DNA of 33,680 nucleotides from contig JAFSAR010000018.1 in assembly GCA_017442225.1 (NCBI GenBank), positions 1 to 33,680 of the forward strand. The letters are read 5' to 3'. Numbering within the stretch: position 1 is the first letter of the stretch; each line of letters opens with the position of its first letter. The notes beneath the pieces are model-generated. The model was given only the letters and a program-made list of their open reading frames with translations, was not told the origin of the DNA and ran no database searches. Of this stretch, positions 1 through 7,104 are shown piece after piece. Origin of the DNA: Clostridia bacterium. Lineage in GTDB: Bacteria > Bacillota > Clostridia > Oscillospirales > Acutalibacteraceae. The position numbers were made by a program, and so were the translations under genes.

Positions 1-134
1 ATAAAAGCAGGGCGCAACTTTGCTATTTCCTCAACGGCCGCACGCACGCTTTCAAAATTGTAATCGGTTTTTGGAGGAAAGACCTCAAAAGAAATTGACA
101 GGGTATTTTTTTTGAGAAGATCGGCGATTTTCAT
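1..134 (-). CDS. metF: Methylenetetrahydrofolate reductase, N-terminal fragment (runs off the window)
   Basis: Only the first 44 codons are present; the gene continues beyond base 1. The translation begins MKIADLLKKN and contains SFEVFPPK at about residues 15-22, the N-terminal signature of the MetF TIM barrel, whose Glu acts in catalysis in studied members. The family reduces 5,10-methylene-THF to 5-methyl-THF for methionine synthesis, with FAD. The start is supported by an AAGGAG ribosome binding site 7 bases upstream. A strong promoter with an extended -10 lies just upstream (162-190). The family call rests on a short but characteristic stretch. Confidence 0.85.
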   Translation of the reverse strand, partial: MKIADLLKKNTLSISFEVFPPKTDYNFESVRAAVEEIAKLRPAF

Positions 135-160
135 TTCCCCACTCCTTTCAGAATCGTCTT

Positions 161-291
161 TATTATATCACAAAGTATTTAAAAAGTAAATTGCCGCAGT
201 ATAAATCTCCTTGTTTTACAGATACTAACAGTACAAATTTGTAAAGCAAGGAGTTTTTATATATGAAAGCAACAGGAATAGTTCGTAGAAT
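161..291. repeat. Duplicated metF/spoVT divergent promoter segment, copy 1
   Basis: This segment aligns along its whole length with 1186-1315, with scattered substitutions. It holds a minus-strand promoter, a plus-strand upstream region with GTATA and TTACAGATA-TAACA blocks, an AAGGAG site, and the first ten codons of a spoVT-like gene. Copy 1 keeps a functional link to metF, but its spoVT end is broken. Confidence 0.85.
162..190 (-). promoter_or_regulatory. metF promoter
   Basis: On the minus strand, TTTACT (185-190), a 17-base spacer, then TATAAT (162-167) with an upstream TG making an extended -10. It sits about 30 bases before the metF start. The same promoter is repeated at 1187-1215. 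Confidence 0.75.
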
Positions 292-337
292 AGAGGCTTG
301 TGTTATAATAACACAAAAGTGCTATAAAGCATTATAA
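263..337 (+). pseudogene. Truncated spoVT head (24-codon remnant)
   Basis: The frame starts MKATGIVRRI, identical to the first ten residues of the intact SpoVT at 1287, then leaves the family (EACVIITQKC...) and stops. It keeps the upstream AAGGAG and the flanking sequence of the intact gene. It contains only the first strand of the AbrB DNA-binding domain, so a functional regulator is very unlikely. It is the plus-strand end of the duplicated segment at 161-291. Whether it is still translated cannot be judged. Confidence 0.8.
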
Positions 338-408
338 ATACTGGGGTTTCGGGAGTTTTTTGATGAAAAATTTTTGGCGAAAAACAGCACATTTTGACCT
401 ATACATAG

Positions 409-439
409 CAAAAGCGAGGGGAAATTCCCCTCGCTTTTG
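409..439 (-). terminator. Hairpin terminator of the gene at 443-1165
   Basis: A 13-bp perfect stem (409-421 with 427-439), core GCGAGGGG/CCCCTCGC, and a 5-base loop. The A/T ends of the stem give a TTTT run on the minus strand. It begins four bases past the stop codon of the minus-strand gene. Confidence 0.8.
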
Positions 440-442
440 TGG

Positions 443-1165
443 TTAGTTATTGTTTAATAAAGCTTGATTTATGAACTTGATAACGCCTTTATATCTGCTG
501 ATTTCTGCTAAATCACATTCGCCATAAAGAGGTGGAATCATAATTTGATTACCGACAATAGCAATATTTATGATACCCTCAACTCTGGTTAAGTTTCGAT
601 TGGCATTTTGGGAAAGAAATTGATATAATGCATCGTTTAATACATCGGTGCAAATGATATTAAATCGCATCATATTGCCTGCTTCCATTCGATTTACCCA
701 CTGCGATATATTCAACTCTTTATTTGCCTTTTTATTGATGCGGTCTTTAGCGTTATCAAAATCTTTCTTATTGAAATTATCCGTTCTATAAATTACGGTT
801 CTTAATTTGAAACTTTTCTTTAATCGGAAAAATCGAACATTTTCTGATGCAGATAGTTGATTTTCTTCATTTGTTAAATTCTCAAAGATACTGACGATTT
901 TTTCAAAAGTTAAACTCTTATCAGCATTAAAAATAACAGGTCTATAAATGTTTTCTTTTGCCTCTTTTTTAGCAGTATGACTACTGTGTATGAGATATAC
1001 AATGCAAATAGTAGCAATAGCGAAAAAGATGATAGCAACAAAAGACGGAACAAACAAAAACAAGATTCCAAAGCCGATTGAAATTATTGCCGATAGGATA
1101 GCAATTAAGGAAAGTGTTGATCGTCTCTGGAGTTTTTTAATATGTAATTTAAGTTCTTCGTTCAA
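443..1165 (-). CDS. Unknown two-TM membrane protein with a cytosolic C-terminal domain
   Basis: I do not recognise this 240-residue protein. About 15 mostly charged and polar residues are followed by two adjacent hydrophobic segments (about 17-37 and 40-60), then a roughly 175-residue soluble, Lys/Asn-rich domain with no motif I can name. The start is a TTG, chosen because GAGGTGA lies at the right distance upstream. The promoter at 1187-1215 is a near copy of the metF promoter, and a hairpin follows the stop, so the gene is a self-contained unit. It sits between two copies of the metF/spoVT promoter segment and uses A/T-rich codons unlike the GC-richer spoVT beside it, which suggests acquisition. 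It is probably a real gene; its function is unknown. Confidence 0.7.
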   Translation of the reverse strand: MNEELKLHIKKLQRRSTLSLIAILSAIISIGFGILFLFVPSFVAIIFFAIATICIVYLIHSSHTAKKEAKENIYRPVIFNADKSLTFEKIVSIFENLTNEENQLSASENVRFFRLKKSFKLRTVIYRTDNFNKKDFDNAKDRINKKANKELNISQWVNRMEAGNMMRFNIICTDVLNDALYQFLSQNANRNLTRVEGIINIAIVGNQIMIPPLYGECDLAEISRYKGVIKFINQALLNNN

Positions 1166-1185
1166 CTAAATCACCTCATTTAATT

Positions 1186-1315
1186 TATTATATCACAACC
1201 GATTCAAAAAGTAAATCTTGCGGTATATTTCTCCCACAATTACAGATAATAACAACACAATTTGTAATTTAAGGAGAAATGTATATATGAAAGCTACAGG
1301 AATAGTTCGTAGAAT
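1186..1315. repeat. Duplicated metF/spoVT divergent promoter segment, copy 2
   Basis: Diverged partner of 161-291. Here the plus-strand side leads into intact spoVT, while the minus-strand promoter drives the unknown gene at 443-1165 instead of metF. Similarity stops at the -10 element on the left and at codon 10 of spoVT on the right. Confidence 0.85.
1187..1215 (-). promoter_or_regulatory. Promoter of the unknown gene (duplicate of the metF promoter)
   Basis: On the minus strand, TTTACT (1210-1215), a 17-base spacer, then TATAAT (1187-1192) with an extended TG. Hexamers and spacing equal those of the metF promoter, but the spacer has diverged. Confidence 0.75.
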
Positions 1316-1820
1316 TGACGACCTTGGTCGTGTGGTTATCCCAAAAGAAATCCGCCGCACGATGAGGATAAGAGAGGGAGACCCGCTGGAAATTTATACA
1401 GGGACTGACGGCGAGGTTATTTTTAAAAAATATTCGCCGATGGGTGAAATGATTGGCTTTGCGGGTGATTTTGCGGTCGCGTTGGCGGGCGGTTGCAATT
1501 TAGCGGTTATTATTTGTGACCGTGACCGATGCGTTGCGGTGGGTGGCGCGTCAAAACGCGACCTGCTTGAAAAATCGGTTACTCCCGAGCTTGAAAAAAT
1601 CGTTGAAGACCGAAGACTTTTTGTAAACAAAGACGGCTCCTCGCTTTTTGCGCTTGCGGGGTGTGAGCAAAAAATCTGTGTTGCGGCGCCTGTTATTGCG
1701 GCAGGCGATATTGTAGGCTGTGTAGTACTGCTTGCGACCGAAAATGCCGACAGCGCCACCGACAGTGATATCAATCTTGCAGAGGTTGCGGCGCGCTTTT
1801 TAAGTATAAGAAATGAATAG
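1287..1820 (+). CDS. spoVT: Stage V sporulation protein T (AbrB-family regulator)
   Basis: 177 residues, matching the usual SpoVT length of about 178. Residues 1-50 form the swapped-hairpin AbrB DNA-binding domain (MKATGIVRRIDDLGRVVIPKE, then RIREGDPLEIY); residues 55-177 match the GAF-like C-terminal domain. In Bacillus, SpoVT is made in the forespore under sigma-G and tunes late forespore genes. An in-frame ATG lies 23 codons upstream, but I start at 1287 because AAGGAG precedes it and because the broken copy at 263 starts at the same codon. The upstream blocks GTATA and CAGATAATA, about 15 bases apart, are conserved in both copies and could be a sigma-F/G promoter; this is a weak inference. 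A strong hairpin follows. Confidence 0.92.
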   Translation: MKATGIVRRIDDLGRVVIPKEIRRTMRIREGDPLEIYTGTDGEVIFKKYSPMGEMIGFAGDFAVALAGGCNLAVIICDRDRCVAVGGASKRDLLEKSVTPELEKIVEDRRLFVNKDGSSLFALAGCEQKICVAAPVIAAGDIVGCVVLLATENADSATDSDINLAEVAARFLSIRNE

Positions 1821-1841
1821 TAACACATTTGACAAAAAAAC

Positions 1842-1878
1842 AAATGCAGAAAACGGCATCTTACCGTTTTCTGCATTT
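1842..1878. terminator. Bidirectional terminator between spoVT and acpP
   Basis: A perfect 15-bp stem (1842-1856 with 1864-1878) with a 7-base loop; the arms begin and end in AAA/TTT. It lies between the converging 3' ends of spoVT and acpP and can serve both. Confidence 0.85.
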
Positions 1879-1893
1879 AAATTTGCAAGTTAA

Positions 1894-2121
1894 TTACATA
1901 TTTTCCTGAATATATTCAACAACCTGACCTACGGTTTTGAGGCTTTCGATTTTTTCGTCAGGAATTTCGATTTCAAACTCATCTTCAATAGACATAAGCA
2001 TCTCAACAACGTCAAGACTGTCGGCTCCGAGGTCGTCAGCAATGTCGGTTTCAAGAGTGATGCTGTCTGCATCTGTATCGAGCTGTTCTGCCAATATCTT
2101 TTTCATTTTTTCAAATACCAT
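1894..2121 (-). CDS. acpP: Acyl carrier protein
   Basis: A 75-residue acidic protein, the normal ACP size, carrying growing acyl chains in type II fatty-acid synthesis in the cytosol. The DSL motif (GADSLDVVE) puts the phosphopantetheine attachment serine at residue 35, and the four-helix pattern, including the EIPDE stretch, is typical. A GGAGG site precedes the ATG, and a near-consensus promoter (2184-2212) lies upstream, so the gene is probably expressed alone and strongly. No other fatty-acid genes are next to it, unlike the common fab cluster placement. Confidence 0.95.
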   Translation of the reverse strand: MVFEKMKKILAEQLDTDADSITLETDIADDLGADSLDVVEMLMSIEDEFEIEIPDEKIESLKTVGQVVEYIQENM

Positions 2122-2183
2122 AAATATGTCCTCCGTATCAGGCGAAGTCCCGCCCGGTGTTTTTAATTTTTTCTTATATAAAA

Positions 2184-2212
2184 ATAATATGTGTTATTAC
2201 GCTTTTTGTCAA
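2184..2212 (-). promoter_or_regulatory. acpP promoter
   Basis: On the minus strand, TTGACA (2207-2212), a 17-base spacer, then TATTAT (2184-2189). The -35 is perfect and the spacing ideal. The transcript would have a leader of about 55 bases with a small GGCG/CGCC hairpin before the ribosome binding site. Confidence 0.8.
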
Positions 2213-2242
2213 TAGTTTTTTGTAAATTTTATATGCAGATAC

Positions 2243-2283
2243 CAAAAAAGCATATTGCTTTTTATTTGCTTTTTTGATAAAAT
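2243..2283 (+). promoter_or_regulatory. nagA promoter with overlapping inverted repeat
   Basis: TTGCTT (2255-2260), 17 bases, then TAAAAT (2278-2283). A perfect 10-bp inverted repeat (CAAAAAAGCA at 2243-2252, TGCTTTTTTG at 2267-2276) spans the -35 and spacer, placed where a repressor would block polymerase. The operator role is inferred; A/T-rich arms can also arise by chance. Confidence 0.45.
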
Positions 2284-2318
2284 ATAAAAGGAATAATATT
2301 ACAGATGGAGGTATTTTT

Positions 2319-3461
2319 ATGAAAGCCATCATTAACGGGAAAATCATCCTAAAAGACCGTATTGTCGAGAATATGTCCCTGCTTTACAGCGACGTAATCG
2401 AGGGAATTGTGCCTACCGATATGATTCCGTCTGACGCCGAGGTTATCGACGCGTGCGGTGGATATATATCCCCAGGTCTTATTGATATTCACATTCACGG
2501 TTATCTTTCAAAAGACGTGTGCGACGGCGACCCTGATAGCATCCGCACCATAGCCGGCGGCATTGTCAAAAACGGTGTTACAGGATTCTTGCCCACCACA
2601 ATGACGGTTGATATGGCGGTTATTCGTAAGGCGCTCGAGGTTTGCCGTGATTTGAAGGAAGAAAGTAAATCTTGGAACGGTTCGGCTATTTTGGGCTGTC
2701 ATGCCGAGGGTCCGTTTATAAGCGAGAGCAAAAAAGGCGCGCAGGACCCCAAATACATACTCAAGCCCGATGCTAAATTTGTAAAAGAATATGCCGATAT
2801 AATCAAAATTATCACACTCGCTCCCGAATGCGATACCGAGGATTTTGCCGCTATACGCGAAATTGCGCGCGATACCGACGTTGTAATCTCTATGGGGCAT
2901 ACAAGCGCCGATTATGACACCGCAATGGCAAGTACAAATGTTGGCGTGCGCCATGTAACCCACCTCTTTAACGCTATGACACCCCTCGCGCACCGCGCAC
3001 CTGGTGTTGTTACCGCAGCTTTTAACAGCGATGTTACCTGTGAGGTTATTGTTGATACCTTCCACGTTAACAGTTGCTTCTATGATTTGCTTTATAAAAT
3101 AAAGGGCAGAAAGCTCTGCTTTATTACAGACTGCTTACCTGCAGGAGGCCTGCCCTATGGCGAGTACACCTTGGGCGGTACCAAAATTATTTATAACGAT
3201 ATTGTTTGCCGACTCGAAGACGGTACAGTCGCAGGCAGTGTGTTGCCGCTTAATAAGGGTGTTTGGAATGTTTATACCAACTCAAACATACCACTTAATG
3301 AATGCGTAAACGGCGCGACACTTAACCCTGCTACTGCAATTGGTATTGCTGACCGCAAGGGCTCGATTGAAGTAGGTAAAGATGCTGACATTATTATTAC
3401 CGATGACAGCTTTAATGTACAAAAAACCATTATCGGAGGAGAAATCAGATATGAAGCTTAA
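2319..3461 (+). CDS. nagA: N-acetylglucosamine-6-phosphate deacetylase
   Basis: 380 residues, the normal NagA length. It removes acetate from GlcNAc-6-phosphate in amino-sugar catabolism and cell-wall recycling. It is an amidohydrolase TIM barrel: HIH at residues 58-60, metal ligand Glu130 in HAEGPF, His194 in GHTSA, His215 in HLFNAM, and the likely catalytic Asp271 in TDCLPAGG. The ATG at 2319 has GGAGG seven bases upstream, so I reject the earlier in-frame ATG at 2274. The end overlaps the next gene by 11 bases, so the two are probably translationally coupled. No nagB (deaminase) is in view. Confidence 0.93.
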   Translation: MKAIINGKIILKDRIVENMSLLYSDVIEGIVPTDMIPSDAEVIDACGGYISPGLIDIHIHGYLSKDVCDGDPDSIRTIAGGIVKNGVTGFLPTTMTVDMAVIRKALEVCRDLKEESKSWNGSAILGCHAEGPFISESKKGAQDPKYILKPDAKFVKEYADIIKIITLAPECDTEDFAAIREIARDTDVVISMGHTSADYDTAMASTNVGVRHVTHLFNAMTPLAHRAPGVVTAAFNSDVTCEVIVDTFHVNSCFYDLLYKIKGRKLCFITDCLPAGGLPYGEYTLGGTKIIYNDIVCRLEDGTVAGSVLPLNKGVWNVYTNSNIPLNECVNGATLNPATAIGIADRKGSIEVGKDADIIITDDSFNVQKTIIGGEIRYEA

Positions 3462-4827
3462 AGTAAATGCAAAACTTGACCCAAAATTTGCCCCAATGTC
3501 TATTGTTTGCCGCGAAATGCGCGAGGCAACCAAAGACGATGGCCAAGACATTGTTATTGCTGTAGAGCGTAACAAGGGTTACACCACTACATATAAAACC
3601 CGTATCTTCAAAGACGGTACAGGTAAAGATGACCAAAACTATGCTTTTGTAGAGCGTATTGTAAAAACTCTTTTGTGGGTTGCAGGTGGTTTCAAAATCA
3701 TAATTGCAGGTAGTGACGTTGTTGCCAACAAAATCAAAGAAGCTTACAGCTACGGCGGCGCACGTGATTTTGACGTTAAGTTTATGGAACGTGTTTATGA
3801 AGAAAAGTTCAGCGTTGAAAGTGTTGCTCTCGCCGATGCGCCAAAGGATAAGTCATCTGCATCTCCTGTTGGCCGTCATCTCGACGGATGCCGTATCGGT
3901 TTTGATGCGGGCGGCAGCGACCGTAAGGTTAGCGCTGTTATTGACGGCGAAAGCGTATACTCTGAAGAGGTTGTTTGGTTCCCCAAGACCAATTCCGACC
4001 CTGAATACCATTATCAAGGTATTTTAGATGCTATGAAAACAGCCGCTTCAAAAATGCCACGCGTTGACGCTATTGGTGTTTCAAGCGCAGGTGTTTACGT
4101 TGACAATCGTATAATGGTCGCTTCCCTTTTCTTAAAGGTTAACGACGAGGACTTTGAAAGACGAGTTAAAAATATGTACATTGATGTAGCACGTGAAATC
4201 GGCGAAAATATTCCGATTGAGGTTGCAAACGACGGCGACGTTACCGCGCTTGCAGGTGCTATGAATCTAAATGACAATTCGGTTCTCGGTGTTGCTATGG
4301 GTACTTCTGAGGCCGCAGGCTATGTTGACCCACAGGGCAACATCACAGGCTGGCTTAACGAGCTTGCTTTTGCGCCTGTTGATTTCTGCACCGAGGCAAT
4401 GGTTGACGAGTGGTCGGGCGACTACGGTTGCGGTGTTAAGTATTTCTCTCAAGACGGCGTTATCAAGCTTGCTCCTTACGCCGGTATTGAACTTGACGAA
4501 AAGCTCTCACCCGCTGAAAAGCTTAAGGTTGTACAAGGTCTTATGAAAGACGGTGACGAAAGAGCGGCAGCAATCTACGATACCATTGGCGCATACTTTG
4601 GTTATGCAATTGCTTATTATAGTGAGTTCTATGATATTAAACACGTTCTTATAATGGGACGCGTAACAAGTGGTAAGGGTGGCGAAATCTTACTCGAGCG
4701 CGCACAAGAGGTTCTTGACAAGGAATTCCCCGAGCTCGCAAAGAAGATTAACCTTAACATTCCTGATGAAAACGCACGCCGCGTTGGTCAGTCTGTAGCA
4801 GCCGCAAGCTTGCCGAAGATTAACTAA
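3451..4827 (+). CDS. ROK-like sugar kinase family protein with an N-terminal extension
   Basis: 458 residues from the ATG with GGAGG just upstream, inside the nagA end. Residues 1 to about 145 form an extra domain with no motif I recognise. From about residue 150 the ROK/ASKHA fold appears: phosphate-1 loop FDAGGSDRK, then IGVSSAGV, the catalytic-type Asp in NDGDVTALAGA, and phosphate-2 loop GVAMGTSEAAG. The zinc signature CxCGxxGC of classical ROK kinases is not visible; WSGDYGCGV occupies that general region. Coupling to nagA suggests phosphorylation of GlcNAc or a related amino sugar, but that is inference. It could instead be a non-catalytic sugar sensor, although no HTH domain is present. 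Confidence 0.75.
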   Translation: MKLKVNAKLDPKFAPMSIVCREMREATKDDGQDIVIAVERNKGYTTTYKTRIFKDGTGKDDQNYAFVERIVKTLLWVAGGFKIIIAGSDVVANKIKEAYSYGGARDFDVKFMERVYEEKFSVESVALADAPKDKSSASPVGRHLDGCRIGFDAGGSDRKVSAVIDGESVYSEEVVWFPKTNSDPEYHYQGILDAMKTAASKMPRVDAIGVSSAGVYVDNRIMVASLFLKVNDEDFERRVKNMYIDVAREIGENIPIEVANDGDVTALAGAMNLNDNSVLGVAMGTSEAAGYVDPQGNITGWLNELAFAPVDFCTEAMVDEWSGDYGCGVKYFSQDGVIKLAPYAGIELDEKLSPAEKLKVVQGLMKDGDERAAAIYDTIGAYFGYAIAYYSEFYDIKHVLIMGRVTSGKGGEILLERAQEVLDKEFPELAKKINLNIPDENARRVGQSVAAASLPKIN

Positions 4828-4840
4828 TAACCATAAGCTA

Positions 4841-4871
4841 AAAGGAGCAGATTTTTTAAATCTGCTCCTTT
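4841..4871 (+). terminator. Terminator of the nagA operon
   Basis: A perfect 14-bp stem (4841-4854 with 4858-4871) with a TTT loop, followed by more T residues on the plus strand. Confidence 0.88.
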
Positions 4872-4877
4872 TTTACT

Positions 4878-5090
4878 TTAATTTGATTTTGGATTATTTG
4901 TTCTTCCTAAAATATAATCAGTAGAGGTTTTATAAAAATTTGCCAAAGCAATAACAAAACGTGTTGGTATTTCTCTTTTACCTGTTTCATAATTGCTGTA
5001 TACCCTTTGGTCTATACCGAGATATGCGGCAATTTCCTTTTGTCCAAGGTCTTTATCTTGGCGCAAATCTTTTAATCGAGGATAATACAT
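4878..5090 (-). CDS. Small XRE-family HTH repressor
   Basis: 70 residues, almost entirely one Cro/CI-type helix-turn-helix: LKDLRQDKDLGQKEIAAYL as helices 1-2, GIDQRVYSNYETGKRE as the turn and recognition helix, then a DYILGR tail typical of Firmicute stand-alone XRE regulators. There is no sensor domain. It is divergent from the two ABC transporter genes, with paired dyad operators between them, so it is probably their local repressor and its own. How it is induced is not visible. Codon use is A/T-rich, like the ABC genes. Confidence 0.85.
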   Translation of the reverse strand: MYYPRLKDLRQDKDLGQKEIAAYLGIDQRVYSNYETGKREIPTRFVIALANFYKTSTDYILGRTNNPKSN

Positions 5091-5113
5091 TTTTAATCAC
5101 CGTAATTAGTATA

Positions 5114-5163
5114 TTTTACTATCAAATAATAGTATTGACTTTACTATTGTTTGATAGTAAAAT
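5114..5163 (+). promoter_or_regulatory. Promoter inside a pair of dyad operators (XRE/ABC divergent region)
   Basis: Two arms, 5114-5134 and 5142-5162, are inverted copies of each other at 20 of 21 positions. Each is itself a dyad with TACTAT/ATAGTA half-sites 6 bases apart (5117-5134 and 5142-5159), so there are two 18-bp operators centred 25 bp apart. TTGACT (5135-5140) fills the gap and TAAAAT (5158-5163), 17 bases on, overlaps the second operator. A repressor on these sites would cover the promoter. Binding by the neighbouring XRE protein is inferred from position. Confidence 0.75.
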
Positions 5164-5214
5164 ATCTTTGTAGAATTATTTCCCTATATCACAAAAACTA
5201 CAAAATTACAAGTA

Positions 5215-5243
5215 TTGCAGTTTGCTAATTTGCAGTGTAGAAT
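5215..5243 (+). promoter_or_regulatory. Possible second promoter for the ABC operon
   Basis: TTGCAG (5215-5220), 17 bases, then TAGAAT (5238-5243), about 37 bases before the first ABC start codon. It lies outside the dyad operators and so might give unrepressed basal expression. Confidence 0.5.
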
Positions 5244-5280
5244 AAGTATATGCAATACCAATTAAAAAGGGGGTTACAAT

Positions 5281-7104
5281 ATGGAAAAGAAAAAACCATC
5301 AACCGTAAAAAACAGTTTGTATTTTCTACGGATTATTTGGCACACGTGCCCAAGTAGCATATTTGTACATTTTATAGTTTTTCTAGAGTATGGCATGTGG
5401 GTTTTTAACTCGGTAATATTTATGCAATATTTATTCGGCGCAAACACCGAGAACCGTAGTTTCGGCGAAATACTAACATTTATTTGGTTTGCTACAATTC
5501 TTAGTATTATTGTAAATATATTCTATTCTTGGCGTTGGAAAAATGCGTTTCCTAAAATGCTTGCCAACTTAACTTACGGACTAAGTAGTAAACTTTTCAA
5601 AAAAGCACAAACCGTTGATATTTCTTGTTATGAAAACCCCGATTTTTATAATACGTATACTCGCGCTGTTGGTGTAGTAAGTCGGAATGCCCGAGAGTTT
5701 CTTAACCACTTTTCAGTGTTTTTTGCTTCGCTCTTTGCTGCTATTTATGTAATTATTGTAATGGTAAAAATTACTCCGTGGGCGCTGCTTTTTATTGCGT
5801 TTCCCATGGTGGGCAATATTGTATTTGGCAAAAAGATAGGCAAGATAAATTACGACATAAACCAAGAAAACACTTCTGCTAATCGCAAAGCCGATTACGT
5901 TAATCGTGTTGCATTTTTAAGAAACTATGCAGGCGAACTTCGTGTTACAAATATTTTTTCTGTATTAAAAAATGCTTTTATAAATGCTGTTGATGAAAGT
6001 GTAGTAAACGATAGAAAACACGCTACAAAAAGATTTTGTTTTGATATGCTTCGTAGCATATCGCAATTTGTTATCGGTTATGAGGGTATGTGGCTTTGCG
6101 CCGCAATACTTGCTATAAATGGAACTATTAATTTAAGCCAATTGGTTGTACTGCTTAACTCTATCGGCGCGGTTAGCTGGATGCTTCGTAATTTTGAAAG
6201 TTCTCTTACCGGTCTTTATACCGATTCTCTCTTTATTGAAAATTTAAAAACATTTTTGAATTTTGAACCCAAGATTGATGAATCAAAAGGGGGGTTAACA
6301 CCACCGAAAAAAATAGAAACTATAGAACTTAAAAATGTATCCTTTAAATATGACGAGAAAAAGGATTATGTTATTAAAAATATATCATTTACATTGCGCG
6401 CCGGTGTACGACACGCATTTGTTGGCGTTAACGGTAGTGGTAAATCAACACTTGTTAAATTACTGCTCAGATTCTACGATCCACAAGAAGGTCAAATTTT
6501 ACTAAACGGCGTAAATATTAAAGAGTTTGATATAAAGAAATATCGTGAGTTAATTGGTGCCGCTTTTCAGGATTTTGCAATCTTTTCGGCAACTGTTGCT
6601 GAAAACGTTATGTTAAAACCGATTTATAACGATGATGAAAAGACGATAGCGGTACAGGCGCTTAAAGACAGCGATGCTTACAAAAAGATAGAAACTTTAC
6701 CGAATAAAGAAGATTCTATTTTAACACGCGAGTTTGACGATGATGGTATTGAGCTTTCGGGCGGTGAACGACAAAAGATTGCTATCGCGAGAGCCTTTGC
6801 AAAGTGTAGTCCTGTGGTTATCTTGGACGAGCCATCAAGCGCGCTAGACCCTATTGCCGAGCATCAGATGTTTGAAACGATTTTACGCCTTTGTAAGAAA
6901 GATAAAAAACTTTCGGTTATAGTTTCTCATCGTATGTCGTCTGCTGCTGTTTGTGAAAAGATATTTGTTTTTGAGAACGGTTCTTTAGTAGAAGAGGGTT
7001 CTCACAAGCAGTTATTACAAAACAATGGTGTTTACGCACTACTTTTCAACAAACAGGCAAAAAATTATCAAACGGAGGTGTACGACGCTTATGAAGGATT
7101 ATAA
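5281..7104 (+). CDS. ABC exporter half-transporter 1 (TMD-NBD fusion)
   Basis: 607 residues, normal for a fused half-exporter. Residues 1 to about 320 are a six-helix type IV exporter membrane domain; about 345-590 are the ATPase. Walker A GVNGSGKST is near residue 381, the Q-loop near AAFQDF, the signature LSGGERQ near 491, and Walker B VVILDEP with the catalytic Glu near 511-517, so the site looks intact. A GGGGG-type site precedes the ATG. It overlaps the second half-transporter by 14 bases, so the pair probably forms a heterodimer in the membrane. No peptidase domain, precursor peptide or immunity gene is adjacent, so the cargo is unknown: drug, lipid or peptide are all possible. Confidence 0.9.
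   Translation: MEKKKPSTVKNSLYFLRIIWHTCPSSIFVHFIVFLEYGMWVFNSVIFMQYLFGANTENRSFGEILTFIWFATILSIIVNIFYSWRWKNAFPKMLANLTYGLSSKLFKKAQTVDISCYENPDFYNTYTRAVGVVSRNAREFLNHFSVFFASLFAAIYVIIVMVKITPWALLFIAFPMVGNIVFGKKIGKINYDINQENTSANRKADYVNRVAFLRNYAGELRVTNIFSVLKNAFINAVDESVVNDRKHATKRFCFDMLRSISQFVIGYEGMWLCAAILAINGTINLSQLVVLLNSIGAVSWMLRNFESSLTGLYTDSLFIENLKTFLNFEPKIDESKGGLTPPKKIETIELKNVSFKYDEKKDYVIKNISFTLRAGVRHAFVGVNGSGKSTLVKLLLRFYDPQEGQILLNGVNIKEFDIKKYRELIGAAFQDFAIFSATVAENVMLKPIYNDDEKTIAVQALKDSDAYKKIETLPNKEDSILTREFDDDGIELSGGERQKIAIARAFAKCSPVVILDEPSSALDPIAEHQMFETILRLCKKDKKLSVIVSHRMSSAAVCEKIFVFENGSLVEEGSHKQLLQNNGVYALLFNKQAKNYQTEVYDAYEGL

Noticed and set aside
1394..1876. 160-codon minus-strand frame opposite spoVT
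   Set aside because: It covers most of spoVT in antisense, has low-complexity Ser/Ala composition and no family signs.
2508..3065. 185-codon minus-strand frame opposite nagA
   Set aside because: Antisense shadow of a well-supported gene.
5091..5280. Peptide precursor gene for the ABC exporter
   Set aside because: No short frame with a ribosome binding site or double-Gly leader was found on either strand; the space is taken by operators and promoters.
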